Notes: a model not told the origin generated them from the sequence alone. A stretch of DNA of 64,000 bases from Leptospiraceae bacterium (GCA_015075105.1 JABTUZ010000002.1:124001-188000); one strand, 5' to 3'. Positions 1-9,383 are shown, counted from the first letter of the stretch. Numbers and translations: made by a program.

Positions 1-1601
1 GTAATTACTTCTTTCGGTTTCTCTACAACTTGCTCTACTTTTTTGGGTGGAACAACTACAGGTGAAGTAACTTCTGTATTCTTCTCAGGCTCTGAAACTA
101 TAAAACGAAACGCTTTAGAAAAATCTCCACCCTTCTCTAAATTTTTCACCCTCCAATAATACTCCCCGTTGTGCAGGGCTTGAGTGTATGAAAAATTTGG
201 ATGATCTGTTTTTTGTTCAAATACTATGTTCTTAAAGTTTGATTCCTGACTAATCTGTAAAAGAAAACTATCCGTATTCAAAGCCTCCCATTCAAAGGCA
301 ATGTTTGAAGGAATTTGAGAATATTGAAATTGATCAGCCGGCTTAAGTAAAATTACAGGAGAAACCTGAATGCTTTTCTGAATACTAAATTGAGACACAG
401 AACTATTCCTAATCGGTATATCTGCAAGCTCTGATTTTGAAGTGATTTTCCAATAGTAAACCCCATCCTCTAAGTTAGACAAACTCATACTATTGGAATC
501 AATTTCATAAGACTTGGTTTTTTCTTTTAAGTCAGGGCTATGAGATAAAGTAAGCGTGTATCCTGCGGAAAGAAATCTCTTATTCCAGTGAAAATCTACC
601 AAAGGGGAGGAATCTTTGTGGTATATAATTTCTTTATTTCTCGGAGAGAATATTTTAATCTGTGAGTCTGTAACTATAATTAATTTTCTTGTTTCGCTAT
701 GCTCTTCTTTCCCTTCAGAAATAGCAGAGACCCTCCAGTAGTAAGTTCCTTCAGGGATAGAGATTTGTATTTTATCTCCTGAAACACGAGTCTTCTTATA
801 AATAGTCTGAAAGGCAGAGTTTCTGGAAATTTCTAAAAACACTTCTCCAGAGCCGAATTTATTCCAAGAAAAATCTACTTCAGCAGTCTCACCGGAATCT
901 ATAATTCTGATTTTATCGGGAGGATGTATAAGGGATATAGAAATTTTTTTCGCTTGAATATCTTTCTCACCGAGACTGGCAAGCGTACCTTCCTCTATTT
1001 TTTGAGAAGTATTATTGCTTATAACCTCTGCTTTTCCTTTCTCTACATATACGTCTAAATTTTCTTTTGTTCTTCGTAAACTAATATCACTTTTTCCGAT
1101 TTCTACAGTCTGACCCTCGGATTGAATGATCATTTTTGAACTAAAAAAACTATTATCAAAAGATTTTTTGATTTTGATCGAGCCTTCTTTAAAATTGATC
1201 GTAGGGTTGAATCCAGAAAAATCGAGAAAAATCATAGTGTTTTCGTCTATATGGATTTCTGTTCCATCATTGAGTTTGATAATCGCATCTGCAAGCGCTT
1301 CAGTTTTTATAGAGTCTTTATTGGAAACAGGATTATTAATATCTATCGTACTCCAAACTATTCTATTGTCAAATTTCCTTTGGACTGAATTTTTCTTAAA
1401 AACAATGTTTCCAATAGATTTTCTAGTTCCAAAACTCTCTTTTTTTCGATAATCGTAAGTAAATAGAAGTGAAAAAATTACAGTGTTCAAAATAAGAATT
1501 GCAGGGATACGATTCTCTTTTGAAAAAAATAAATTCCCTACTATGTAAATTCTAATGAATTCATAAGAATCAGTAAGAAATTTTTTAATTAATAATTCCA
1601 T
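1..1601 (-). CDS. FecR-domain protein with tandem FN3-like repeats (3' end outside window)
   Basis: This open frame begins at an ATG whose complement is at 1599-1601 and runs off the left edge, so the C-terminus is missing. A single membrane segment lies near residues 24-42, followed by a FecR-type region at about 75-190 (features such as LNDGTEIHIDENT and FKEGSIKIKKS). At least three repeats follow, each ending in a YYWRV or YYWKI signature, which resembles fibronectin-III-like folds in spirochaete envelope proteins. The last visible part is rich in Pro, Val, Glu and Lys. It starts 11 nt after the stop of the adenylate cyclase gene, so the two are probably co-transcribed. I infer a membrane-anchored periplasmic protein that binds an envelope component; the ligand is unknown. 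Confidence 0.8.
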   Translation of the reverse strand, partial: MELLIKKFLTDSYEFIRIYIVGNLFFSKENRIPAILILNTVIFSLLFTYDYRKKESFGTRKSIGNIVFKKNSVQRKFDNRIVWSTIDINNPVSNKDSIKTEALADAIIKLNDGTEIHIDENTMIFLDFSGFNPTINFKEGSIKIKKSFDNSFFSSKMIIQSEGQTVEIGKSDISLRRTKENLDVYVEKGKAEVISNNTSQKIEEGTLASLGEKDIQAKKISISLIHPPDKIRIIDSGETAEVDFSWNKFGSGEVFLEISRNSAFQTIYKKTRVSGDKIQISIPEGTYYWRVSAISEGKEEHSETRKLIIVTDSQIKIFSPRNKEIIYHKDSSPLVDFHWNKRFLSAGYTLTLSHSPDLKEKTKSYEIDSNSMSLSNLEDGVYYWKITSKSELADIPIRNSSVSQFSIQKSIQVSPVILLKPADQFQYSQIPSNIAFEWEALNTDSFLLQISQESNFKNIVFEQKTDHPNFSYTQALHNGEYYWRVKNLEKGGDFSKAFRFIVSEPEKNTEVTSPVVVPPKKVEQVVEKPKEVI

Positions 1602-1612
1602 TTTCTCATTCG

Positions 1613-3541
1613 CTAACTTTTCTTCTGATTTGGTTTAAAATCAATTCCTACAAGATTTCTCAATTCCTTTATGGAATTTGGAGCTTTTGAGTCACCGGCT
1701 TTTCCGAGAACGGCATACACAGTGATTGCCTCGGATTTTCCTTTTACGGTTACCGGTTGCAATTTCTCAACTTTGTAGAGCTTGATGTACTGTTTGAGAG
1801 TAGATTCAGAAACCAAAATATCCGTTCCGTAAGTCTTGTTCAAAGATTCAAGTCTGGACGCAATATTAACAGAATCCCCAATTACAGTAAAATCTAATTT
1901 TTCTTCAGAGCCGATTTGACCTACTACGACAGGTCCTGTATTGATTCCTATTCCAATTTTAATAATTGGTTTTTTTACGCTTCCTCGCCCCCTATTGTAT
2001 TTTAATAATACCTCTCTCATCAATAGTGCGCAATCTATTGCTTTTTTTGGGTCGTCGTCATGGGCTTTGGTAGTCCCCCATGCAGCCATTATAGCGTCTC
2101 CGATAAACTTATCTACATTTCCACCTGTTTGTTTTACGCAACTAACCATTTCCTGTAGATAAGAATTTAATACTTCTACAACTTCTTCCGGTGGAAGTTT
2201 TTCCGATAAAGAAGTAAACCCTCGTATGTCCGAGAAGAAAATTGTACAGACTTTTCTTTCTCCTCCTAAATTTAACTCACCTTTGGATGCAAGCTCTGCA
2301 ATCTCTTTATTCACAAATTTTCCGAGAGATGATTTTAAATTCTCTCTTTCGATTAGCCCGCCCACCATGGAAACAAAGGAATTTGTCAACACTCCTATTT
2401 CATCTCTTGTGGTTGGCTGAATATTTACGGCGTATTGCCCTTTCTCTATTTGTTTTGCTGCCCCTACAAGTTTTAAAATAGGTGAAGTTAAAGATTTTGA
2501 AAATAAATACACTATGAGTATAGCAAGATTTAATACTACTATCATTAGATAGGCATTTCTTCTTTGAATATTGTAAACTTCTTCAAAGGCTTTTTTTTCG
2601 GATACAGTGGAAATTACACCGGCTCCGATAGAAGGAAGTTTCTTGTATGAGCCAATAAATAACTCTCCATTTTTATCTTTATATTTTGTAAGACCGGAAT
2701 CTACAGAGCTTTCTTTCATCGCTTTGACAATAGGAACTTCAGAAAACTTTGCACCTTGCTTTACCAAATTTGTATCAGGGTGAGCCATTAACTTTCCTTC
2801 TGAATTTACTAAATAAGTAATTGTAATTCCCGAGGATTGAAAAGCACCTATGAATTTGTCTAATTTTACGTAGCAGATGATTACAGACCTACCGCCAAAA
2901 GAATATGGAAAAGAAATTCCAATTACAGGGTAATGGAAACCGGAACTGACATTTTGAATCTTTATCATTCCATTTACGGACTGTTTAAAAAAATTGGAAT
3001 GATTGTTAGTGATTTTATCTATTGAGTCGCGAGAAATTTCTCTTTCCGATAAAAAAGATGAATTGTAAAATTTTTTCCTTGGAGTCAAATCTTCTGATAC
3101 AGAATATGAGCCTACAAAAATTAAATTTTTATCGCTTTCAAAAAGAGAACGAACCAGTGTAGTTTCTGCTCCAGGAGTTTGCTCTAATGTAGAGGCTACT
3201 ACCTTAGACAGACTTCCCAAAGACTGAACTTCGGACGAAACTTTTTGCCCGATTATATCGGTGAGATTTATATTATTTTCTTTAATCCTTACTTCACTGT
3301 CTGATTTAAAGAAAAAGGTGGCAAGCGCTATCATAAAAGATAGTGAAATTACGATCAGTCCAGAAATAATCGTAATTAGTTTGTAACGAATTGTCCACTT
3401 TGACGGTAAAAATTCCGGCTTACTGTCCTTTGAAGGTAAAGATAATTCAGAGGTAGTTTCAGAAATATTTTTCTGAAAAGGCGATTTAGGCTGACCTTTC
3501 TTTTTTGTTTTTTGCACTGCCTTTTTAGTTGTTGGTTTCAC
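1613..3541 (-). CDS. Class III adenylate/guanylate cyclase with extracytoplasmic sensor and HAMP
   Basis: A cytoplasmic Lys-rich tail is followed by a transmembrane segment near residues 55-78, a large periplasmic sensor (dCache-like, to about 325), a second membrane segment, a HAMP linker (ending near TRDEIGVL) and a C-terminal class III cyclase domain. Both metal-binding aspartates are visible, in FFSDIRGFTS and in GDAIMAAWG. The family makes cAMP or cGMP from the nucleoside triphosphate. I chose the GTG at 3541 because AAGGA lies 6-7 nt upstream; the TTG two codons earlier would abut that site. The gene precedes the FecR-domain gene and probably forms an operon with it. Substrate specificity (ATP or GTP) was not resolved. 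Confidence 0.9.
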   Translation of the reverse strand: MKPTTKKAVQKTKKKGQPKSPFQKNISETTSELSLPSKDSKPEFLPSKWTIRYKLITIISGLIVISLSFMIALATFFFKSDSEVRIKENNINLTDIIGQKVSSEVQSLGSLSKVVASTLEQTPGAETTLVRSLFESDKNLIFVGSYSVSEDLTPRKKFYNSSFLSEREISRDSIDKITNNHSNFFKQSVNGMIKIQNVSSGFHYPVIGISFPYSFGGRSVIICYVKLDKFIGAFQSSGITITYLVNSEGKLMAHPDTNLVKQGAKFSEVPIVKAMKESSVDSGLTKYKDKNGELFIGSYKKLPSIGAGVISTVSEKKAFEEVYNIQRRNAYLMIVVLNLAILIVYLFSKSLTSPILKLVGAAKQIEKGQYAVNIQPTTRDEIGVLTNSFVSMVGGLIERENLKSSLGKFVNKEIAELASKGELNLGGERKVCTIFFSDIRGFTSLSEKLPPEEVVEVLNSYLQEMVSCVKQTGGNVDKFIGDAIMAAWGTTKAHDDDPKKAIDCALLMREVLLKYNRGRGSVKKPIIKIGIGINTGPVVVGQIGSEEKLDFTVIGDSVNIASRLESLNKTYGTDILVSESTLKQYIKLYKVEKLQPVTVKGKSEAITVYAVLGKAGDSKAPNSIKELRNLVGIDFKPNQKKS

Positions 3542-3645
3542 AAACAATCCTTTTCATTCAAATCATTTGGTTGTCAAAGTGTGAATTTTTTCAATTTTCT
3601 CAAATTCTTGCACTCCTATTGAATTGTAAAGTAGAATTAAAATTT

Positions 3646-4686
3646 TTATTGAAATTCTACCGTATCTTTTTGTTTTTTTACAACCTGTCCGACTATATGG
3701 GCTTCTTCTCCGAGGGACTCTAAAATGTTGATACTATCTTCGGCATCTTTTTCAGGCACAATAACAACATAACCTATTCCCATGTTCAGGACAGAATAAA
3801 TTTCTTTATGACTCATAGAGGAATCTATATGTATCTTTTCAAAAACTTCATTTTCAGGTAAAAGTTTCTTCTGTATCCTCGCGCATAAATCTTTTGGCAA
3901 TACTCTGGGTATATTTTCATAAAATCCTCCACCTGTAATATGTACCATTCCTTTCACTTGAACTTTTTGGATTAATTGCAAAATGGATTTCACATAAATT
4001 TTAGTAGGAGACATAAGATCGTTTTTAATAAATTCTAAGTCTGCTTTTTTCTCAGGCAAATTCCCTTTTTTTAAATACAGTTTTCGTAACAGAGAAAAAC
4101 CATTACTGTGAGGACCGCTCGATTCCAACCCAATAATTATGTCTCCTGTCTTAATGTTTTTACCGTCAATGATTTTGTCTTTTTCAACAACTCCTACTGC
4201 AAACCCACCTAAATCGTATTCGTCTTCTTTCATAATTCCTGGGTGTTCTGCGGTCTCTCCTCCTACAAGTGAAACACCCGCAAGTTTACACCCCTCTGAA
4301 ATCCCAGCTACGATTTGATTCATTTTTTTTATATTTAGTTTACCGCAAGAAATGTAGTCTAAAAAGAATAATGGCTCGCCTCCACTAACTAATAAATCGT
4401 TTACACACATTGCAACCAAATCTATTCCTATGGTGTCGTGTTTGTTTAAAAGTCTGGCAATCTCTATCTTTGTTCCTACCCCATCGGTACCAGATAATAA
4501 AACCGGGTGCTTGTAATTTTTTAAAAAAGAAACGTCGTATGCGGCAGAAAACCCACCAATCCCTCCCAATACATTTCTATCATGGGTGGAATGAACTTTG
4601 GAACGAATCATAGACACAAATTTTTGACCTGCATGGGTATCTACTCCGGATTTTTTATATGTAATCTTTGAGTTTATTTTTTTCAT
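3646..4686 (-). CDS. purM: Phosphoribosylformylglycinamidine cyclo-ligase (AIR synthase)
   Basis: PurM closes the imidazole ring in purine biosynthesis, turning FGAM and ATP into aminoimidazole ribonucleotide. The 346-residue product has the family's usual length. It opens with the conserved TYKKSGVDTHAG region and carries GIGGFSAAYD, LLSGTDGVGTK and GGETAEHPG, all PurM signatures. The ATG at 4686 is preferred because AGGAAGAA lies about 9 nt upstream; an in-frame start 19 codons earlier has no such site and adds an atypical N-terminus. The gene stands alone, divergent from the secreted hydrolase. Confidence 0.95.
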   Translation of the reverse strand: MKKINSKITYKKSGVDTHAGQKFVSMIRSKVHSTHDRNVLGGIGGFSAAYDVSFLKNYKHPVLLSGTDGVGTKIEIARLLNKHDTIGIDLVAMCVNDLLVSGGEPLFFLDYISCGKLNIKKMNQIVAGISEGCKLAGVSLVGGETAEHPGIMKEDEYDLGGFAVGVVEKDKIIDGKNIKTGDIIIGLESSGPHSNGFSLLRKLYLKKGNLPEKKADLEFIKNDLMSPTKIYVKSILQLIQKVQVKGMVHITGGGFYENIPRVLPKDLCARIQKKLLPENEVFEKIHIDSSMSHKEIYSVLNMGIGYVVIVPEKDAEDSINILESLGEEAHIVGQVVKKQKDTVEFQ

Positions 4687-4838
4687 CTTGAATAATTCTT
4701 CCTGAAAACAAAAAATTATTAAAACAAAGTTTGTCGAATACATTATTCATTATTCCAAGGAGTTTGAAGGCAAACCTATACTGAAAGAAATGCAAGACTA
4801 AAACCCTAATTTTTTTTTAAAAAAAGTTAGAAATTTAC

Positions 4839-4866
4839 TTGCTAAATTTTGTAAGTATGGTAAAAT
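4839..4866 (+). promoter_or_regulatory. Putative sigma-70 promoter of the secreted hydrolase gene
   Basis: A TTGCTA box (4839-4844) and a TAAAAT box (4861-4866) are separated by 16 nt and lie about 36 nt upstream of the start codon at 4903. The match is moderate in a very AT-rich stretch. Confidence 0.35.
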
Positions 4867-4902
4867 TTTGTCAAAATTAAGAAAATTTCAATGGAGATGA
4901 AA

Positions 4903-5751
4903 ATGAAAAAAATAGTATTAAGCACTCTTTTTCTATCATTTTTTACAATAGGACTAAACGCAGATACCTATAGATTGTTTGTGCACGGTCGCTCGGATAA
5001 AAACCACTGCTCCCCGATCACTAACACAGGTAGTGCTACAGCTGATGTAAACGGTTACTGGATGGGAGCTGTTTACGGTCTTTCTAATATTCGTTATGTT
5101 GGTTTTGACGGAACTCAAAATGGTGGGGCTTATAGCTGGAACAATTGTGGTGCTCAAAAGCAATTGAATGACGCTCTAAGAGTATTCTGTACAGGTGTAA
5201 ATAAATGTGAGATCTACACTCATTCTACAGGTGGATTAGTTGCGGCTGCCTATTTTGGAATGAATAACCCTGCTGTAAATGTAACTAGAATTCAACTTCT
5301 TGCAAGCGCTGCAGGCGGCTCTGAATTAGCAGACGTATCTACAACCTACCTTAGCTGGCTTGGAATCAAAACTCTCGGCGGGCAGTTAGACAAATCCGTA
5401 AGTACAAGTGGAGCAAGAAACGGTTTCAACCACAACCAATCCTACGGTAAAGTATATTACACAACTTCTGGAGAAGGATCTGACTATTGGAATTTAACAA
5501 GCCCTCTTCTACCAGGTAAAGACGATGGAGTGCTTGCAAATCACTCTCTTTGCAATATCAATAAAGTAGCAGATATCAATGTATCTTGCTCTATTGGAAA
5601 AGGAAACCTAACCCAATCTCGTAAGTGTGGATTCTTATGGTTATCTACATGCTACGACACATATAGCCGATGGACTCCTTACTACACTGTGTGGCAAGGT
5701 GGATCTAAAGAGTCTCACAGAGACGCTCACAGCGACTACAATAGACGTTAG
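4903..5751 (+). CDS. Secreted lipase-like alpha/beta hydrolase
   Basis: The 282-residue product starts with a signal peptide (MKKIVLSTLF... ending in GLNA before DTYRL). The ATG at 4903 is chosen because GGAG lies 6 nt upstream; two earlier in-frame ATGs overlap that site. The mature part starts with LFVHGRSD, which resembles an oxyanion-hole HG motif, and has a nucleophile elbow THSTGGLVA with the serine near residue 108. An HRDAHSD segment near the C-terminus could supply the catalytic histidine. Several cysteines suggest disulfides. It is followed by a strong terminator, so it is probably monocistronic. The fold assignment comes from motif order; the substrate is unknown. Confidence 0.75.
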   Translation: MKKIVLSTLFLSFFTIGLNADTYRLFVHGRSDKNHCSPITNTGSATADVNGYWMGAVYGLSNIRYVGFDGTQNGGAYSWNNCGAQKQLNDALRVFCTGVNKCEIYTHSTGGLVAAAYFGMNNPAVNVTRIQLLASAAGGSELADVSTTYLSWLGIKTLGGQLDKSVSTSGARNGFNHNQSYGKVYYTTSGEGSDYWNLTSPLLPGKDDGVLANHSLCNINKVADINVSCSIGKGNLTQSRKCGFLWLSTCYDTYSRWTPYYTVWQGGSKESHRDAHSDYNRR

Positions 5752-5778
5752 ATAAATACTATAGTTTACTATCTTTGA

Positions 5779-5809
5779 AAAGCCACTCTAATTCAGAGTG
5801 GCTTTTTTT
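5779..5809. terminator. Bidirectional intrinsic terminator between hydrolase and murB
   Basis: A perfect stem GCCACTCT / AGAGTGGC (5782-5789 and 5795-5802) with a 5-nt loop is flanked by A and T runs. It can terminate the plus-strand hydrolase transcript and, read on the minus strand, the murB transcript, whose stop codon lies within it. Confidence 0.9.
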
Positions 5810-6746
5810 ATGGAACTTCTCCGAAATATTCTATTTCTTTCTCTAACAAGATTCCAAACTTATTGTACACGCTATCTTGTACCAAAGAAATCAAATAGTC
5901 AACATCACTCGCTCTTGCATTTCCCTCGTTGGTGATAAAATTACAATGCTCTTTTGAAATAATTGCACCACCTTTTACAAATCCTCGAAGTCCAACCCTA
6001 TCAATCAATTCCCAACTTTTTAATGGTCTAAGGTTGTTTTTAGTTTTGGGAGGATTTTTAAAAACCGAGCCCGCACTTTTTTTATTGGAAGGTTGAGAAG
6101 AATTTCTCTTATCCCTTTTTTCTTTCAAAGATTCTTCAATTTCACTAATATTTCCTTCTTTCAAAGAAATTTTAATATTTAAAACTATGGAATTTTTATT
6201 TTCCTTAAATTCTGAATTTCTGTAACTATACTGAATATCTTTCTTGTTTAAATGTACCAGCCTTCCATTTTGAATACACTCAACTGAGTCGATTAGCTGA
6301 AATATTTCTCCACCATAACAACCCGCATTCTGAATTACAGCTCCACCCACAGAGCCAGGAATTGTACTTAAAAATTCCCCACCTGTAAACCCGGATTGTG
6401 AAATTTTACGAAAAGTAGGAGTAGTCAGCGCACCTCCACCGATTGAAAATTGGTTGTCCGAGATCAAAGTAAATTCCTTAAACTCTCCAGCCAATTTCAA
6501 AACGACAAAATTATCCGGATGATCCGAAATAAGTAGATTGGTACCCCCACCCAAAATCTTATAGGCAGTTTCTCTTTTTTGTAAAATATGAAATATATCA
6601 AAAATCTGTTCGGTATTTTCTGGTTCAATCAGTAAAGGAGAAATTCCACCTATCTTAAAAGAAGAATATAAGGATAGATTTACGTTGGTTTTAAACGAAA
6701 TTGACTTTTCTTTCAAATCCTCCTGTATCTCTGAAAGAAATTTCAA
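5808..6746 (-). CDS. murB: UDP-N-acetylenolpyruvoylglucosamine reductase
   Basis: MurB reduces UDP-GlcNAc-enolpyruvate to UDP-MurNAc with NADPH and FAD in peptidoglycan precursor synthesis. The protein has the FAD-binding region with KILGGGTNLLISD, the TIPGSVGGAVIQNAGCYG segment, and SAGSVFKNP carrying the active-site serine, as in type I/II MurB. I prefer the TTG at 6746: GGAG lies 5 nt upstream and the gene then starts 13 nt after the DedA stop. A longer frame from a TTG at 6797 would overlap DedA by 38 nt and has no ribosome-binding site. The gene follows the DedA gene as an operon and ends in a shared terminator. Confidence 0.93.
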   Translation of the reverse strand: MKFLSEIQEDLKEKSISFKTNVNLSLYSSFKIGGISPLLIEPENTEQIFDIFHILQKRETAYKILGGGTNLLISDHPDNFVVLKLAGEFKEFTLISDNQFSIGGGALTTPTFRKISQSGFTGGEFLSTIPGSVGGAVIQNAGCYGGEIFQLIDSVECIQNGRLVHLNKKDIQYSYRNSEFKENKNSIVLNIKISLKEGNISEIEESLKEKRDKRNSSQPSNKKSAGSVFKNPPKTKNNLRPLKSWELIDRVGLRGFVKGGAIISKEHCNFITNEGNARASDVDYLISLVQDSVYNKFGILLEKEIEYFGEVP

Positions 6747-6759
6747 GACCACTCCAAAG

Positions 6760-7416
6760 CTATTTTTTTTGAAAATAACGTATCTTGATAAACTCAATAA
6801 TTGCAGGAAGTATAGAAAGAAAAATTATCGCAAACACAACAAGAGTAAAATTTTTACGAATTAAAGGAATATTTCCAAATACAAACCCTGCTACAGTGAA
6901 AATCAAAATCCAAATTATACCACCTACAATATTGTATAAAATAAACTTCGAATAAGTCATCTCACCAATCCCTGCAACAAAAGGCGCAAAAGTCCTAACA
7001 ATCGGTATAAATCTCCCTATGATGATAGTTTTCCCACCGTATTTTTCGTAAAATTCATGGGTCTTGTCTAAATGTTTTTTATTAATAAACCGTATATTAT
7101 GCCCACTCAAAATCTTGGGTCTGAAATATCTGCCTACCCAATAATTTACAGTGTCTCCGATGATTGCAGCAATTATAAGAGTAATAATTATTATAGTAAG
7201 GCTAAGACTCCCTCTTGCAGCAATTGCACCTATCGCAAAAAGTAAAGAATCCCCCGGTAAAAATGGAGTTACCACTAGACCTGTCTCAGCAAATATAATC
7301 AAAAACAAAATCAAATAAGTTAGCAAACCAAATTCTTGCGTTATGTAATCTAAGTGCTTGTCTATATGTAATATAAAATCAATAATGTTTGTAATAAACT
7401 CCATAGAATTTTCCAT
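6760..7416 (-). CDS. DedA-family (SNARE-associated/VTT) membrane protein
   Basis: The 218-residue integral membrane protein shows the DedA signatures [19 protein letters not shown] near residues 42-60 and [20 protein letters not shown] in the second half. Hydrophobic segments match the reentrant-loop and helix pattern of the family. DedA/VTT proteins help move or flip lipids, including undecaprenyl phosphate carriers, across the inner membrane. Placement directly before murB fits a cell-envelope role. A second in-frame ATG four codons in (position 7404) has GGAAA upstream and could be the true start. Confidence 0.9.
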   Translation of the reverse strand: MENSMEFITNIIDFILHIDKHLDYITQEFGLLTYLILFLIIFAETGLVVTPFLPGDSLLFAIGAIAARGSLSLTIIIITLIIAAIIGDTVNYWVGRYFRPKILSGHNIRFINKKHLDKTHEFYEKYGGKTIIIGRFIPIVRTFAPFVAGIGEMTYSKFILYNIVGGIIWILIFTVAGFVFGNIPLIRKNFTLVVFAIIFLSILPAIIEFIKIRYFQKK

Positions 7417-7476
7417 TTGAATATATTTTATTTAATGTATTAAATATTTCTCCAATTATAGGTCACCAATAAAAGA

Positions 7477-8706
7477 CTATTTTTTCATTCTACCCGCAAT
7501 AAATAAAGATAGAATTGTAGCTACTATGGACACATAACCGACTTTATCGTAATTTTTAATGAGTCCGTGCTTGCCAGTTATTATAATAAACCCCGCTAAA
7601 GAAGATGCAAGACCCGCAGTAAGTTGCTGAACAGATGAATTCACGCTCATAAAACTTCCTCTAAATTTTGGATCAGCTACAGAATTAATCAAAGCAAGAG
7701 CCGGCACAAATCTACCCGACACAAAAATCATAAATACCGTAGTCACCGAAATCGCTAAAAATAAAGAAATCACCGGAAGATTGGTGATCAATACAATCGG
7801 GATAATTGAAATCGCAGCTACAATTTTAAATATAAATACTTTTCCAAATCTATCAGAAAATCTACCAATCAATTGAGATGTAAAAAAAGTAAAAACTCCA
7901 CCAAAAAAATAAATATAAGGCAAATCAGTTTCTGCAATTTTTACATTAGAAACCATGTAAGGACTAATGTAAGGAATCACACTAAAGCCACCAAACATCA
8001 AAGTGGTTGTTAAAAAAAATGCTTTGTAGTGATTGGAATTTTGCAACACATTTAAGATAGATCGAATTGGAGAGATTTCATCTGTTTTGACAATATGCCC
8101 TTTAACAGAAGGTAAAGAATACCAGCTTAAAATCAAAACGAAAAAGCTAATCACACTCAAACCCGAAAATGCAAAAGACCAACCAAATGAATTTGCAAAA
8201 AATAATCCTATCGGTATCCCAACAATAGATGCTACAGAAAATGCTGACATTACCGTACCTGTCGCCCGACCCCTTCTCGAATCCGGTATAATATCTCCAA
8301 TGATGGCAAGAATAGTTGACCAAAGAATCCCTGCAAAGGCTCCCGCAACAACTCTCGCACTGAGTAAAAAATGGAAGTTAGTCGCAATCGAACAAAAAAA
8401 AGTACCAATAGTAAAACCTGAATAAGTAAAAAGTAGTAAACTTTTTCTGTCAAATTTATCTACAAAAAATGCGCCAAACAAACCAAAAAGACCTGCACTG
8501 AATGTATAAGAAGAAACTAATAACCCGAATTCGGAAGAGCCAATAGAAAATACTCTCATAAACTGAGGTCCAAGAGGCATAATAATTACAAAGTCAACCA
8601 TGTGAGTAAACTGAATCGCTGCGAGAGTGAAAATCGCAAGCCTCTCTTTAAATTGGGGTAATCCAACTGGAGAATGGTGTTTGTCGATATCCATATTTAA
8701 AACCAT
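7477..8706 (-). CDS. MFS transporter (DHA1-type drug/sugar efflux)
   Basis: The 409-residue protein has about 12 hydrophobic segments with an MFS loop 2-3 motif (FGAFFVDKFDRKSLLLFT) and a partner motif between helices 8 and 9 (IGRFSDRFGKVFIF). The N-terminal FTHMVDFVIIMPLGPQF stretch is typical of the DHA1 sugar/drug exporter group that includes AraJ-like proteins. It should be a proton-coupled exporter in the inner membrane; the substrate cannot be told. The ATG at 8694 is an alternative start. The gene is alone, 60 nt upstream of DedA on the same strand. Confidence 0.88.
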   Translation of the reverse strand: MVLNMDIDKHHSPVGLPQFKERLAIFTLAAIQFTHMVDFVIIMPLGPQFMRVFSIGSSEFGLLVSSYTFSAGLFGLFGAFFVDKFDRKSLLLFTYSGFTIGTFFCSIATNFHFLLSARVVAGAFAGILWSTILAIIGDIIPDSRRGRATGTVMSAFSVASIVGIPIGLFFANSFGWSFAFSGLSVISFFVLILSWYSLPSVKGHIVKTDEISPIRSILNVLQNSNHYKAFFLTTTLMFGGFSVIPYISPYMVSNVKIAETDLPYIYFFGGVFTFFTSQLIGRFSDRFGKVFIFKIVAAISIIPIVLITNLPVISLFLAISVTTVFMIFVSGRFVPALALINSVADPKFRGSFMSVNSSVQQLTAGLASSLAGFIIITGKHGLIKNYDKVGYVSIVATILSLFIAGRMKK

Positions 8707-8812
8707 AACCTGAATAGGCGATTTTTAGTGAATCTCTTTATATTTTAAACAGGACGGCCATCATTTGACAGTTGGCGTAGATAGTGTTTTTACTTGTGCA
8801 AAAAATCAATAT

Positions 8813-8841
8813 TTGGAAATGAAAAAGATTTTCATTTCCAA
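8813..8841. repeat. Perfect 13-bp inverted repeat in a structured intergenic region
   Basis: TTGGAAATGAAAA (8813-8825) and its exact complement (8829-8841) are separated by 3 nt. A second, interrupted inverted repeat follows at about 8851-8911 (CTTTCA and CCTTG paired with CAAGG and TGAAAG). Both lie between the LCCL lipoprotein stop and the MFS start on the minus strand. No U-run follows, so neither is a standard terminator. Confidence 0.6.
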
Positions 8842-8947
8842 TGTAAAATCATCACTTTCAATCCTTGCCCAGCTCTTGCAAACAAGGACTGAGCAATTAC
8901 TGAAAGTAGTGCCAAAAATCAGCAAATTAGAACTTCGATCAATGTAT

Positions 8948-9319
8948 TTATTTGTCGGAATTTTTTACAGTAAAGCTTGCTTCGTAACTATTCCATGAGC
9001 TGGTTGTTACTCCATTTTTCTCAGAACCAGTATATGCAGGAAGACCCGCAATGATAAATACGGTAACTTTTCCACCTTTATCTTTTTGAATAGCTCCAGT
9101 GTGTACGGCTGCAAGACAAATAGAAGAATCAGTTGTATAAGAATCAGTTCCCCAAATGGAAGCACTTCCACAATTTGCGGGGCAATTGACTGCAAATTCT
9201 TTTAAATTTTGCATTTTTAAAGTTTTTGGCGAATCTGAACATGTCGCATTGACCGTTTTTTTGCAACCTACAGTAATTAGACTGAGTATTACTGCCAACA
9301 TTAGAATAATTTTTTCCAT
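8948..9319 (-). CDS. LCCL-domain lipoprotein
   Basis: A signal sequence ends in ITVGC near residue 19, a relaxed spirochaete-type lipobox, so the protein is probably a lipoprotein. The rest is one LCCL domain: FAVNCPANCG, then IWGTDSYTTDSSICLAAVH, then GGKVTVFII and a YTGSEKNGVTTSSW tail. Four conserved cysteines match the two disulfides of the family. LCCL domains occur in secreted eukaryotic proteins (limulus factor C, cochlin) and are thought to bind lipopolysaccharide or sugars; here the ligand is unknown. AGGAG lies 7 nt upstream of the ATG. The gene appears monocistronic. Confidence 0.85.
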   Translation of the reverse strand: MEKIILMLAVILSLITVGCKKTVNATCSDSPKTLKMQNLKEFAVNCPANCGSASIWGTDSYTTDSSICLAAVHTGAIQKDKGGKVTVFIIAGLPAYTGSEKNGVTTSSWNSYEASFTVKNSDK

Positions 9320-9383
9320 TTATATCTCCTATTTTTGGATATTGAGTATCCATATAAAAAATAATTTTTTAAATTTTATTTAG

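Noticed and set aside
8765-8998. Plus-strand open frame of 77 codons
   Set aside because: It starts on a TTGACA, has no ribosome-binding site, runs antisense into the LCCL gene and covers the inverted repeats.
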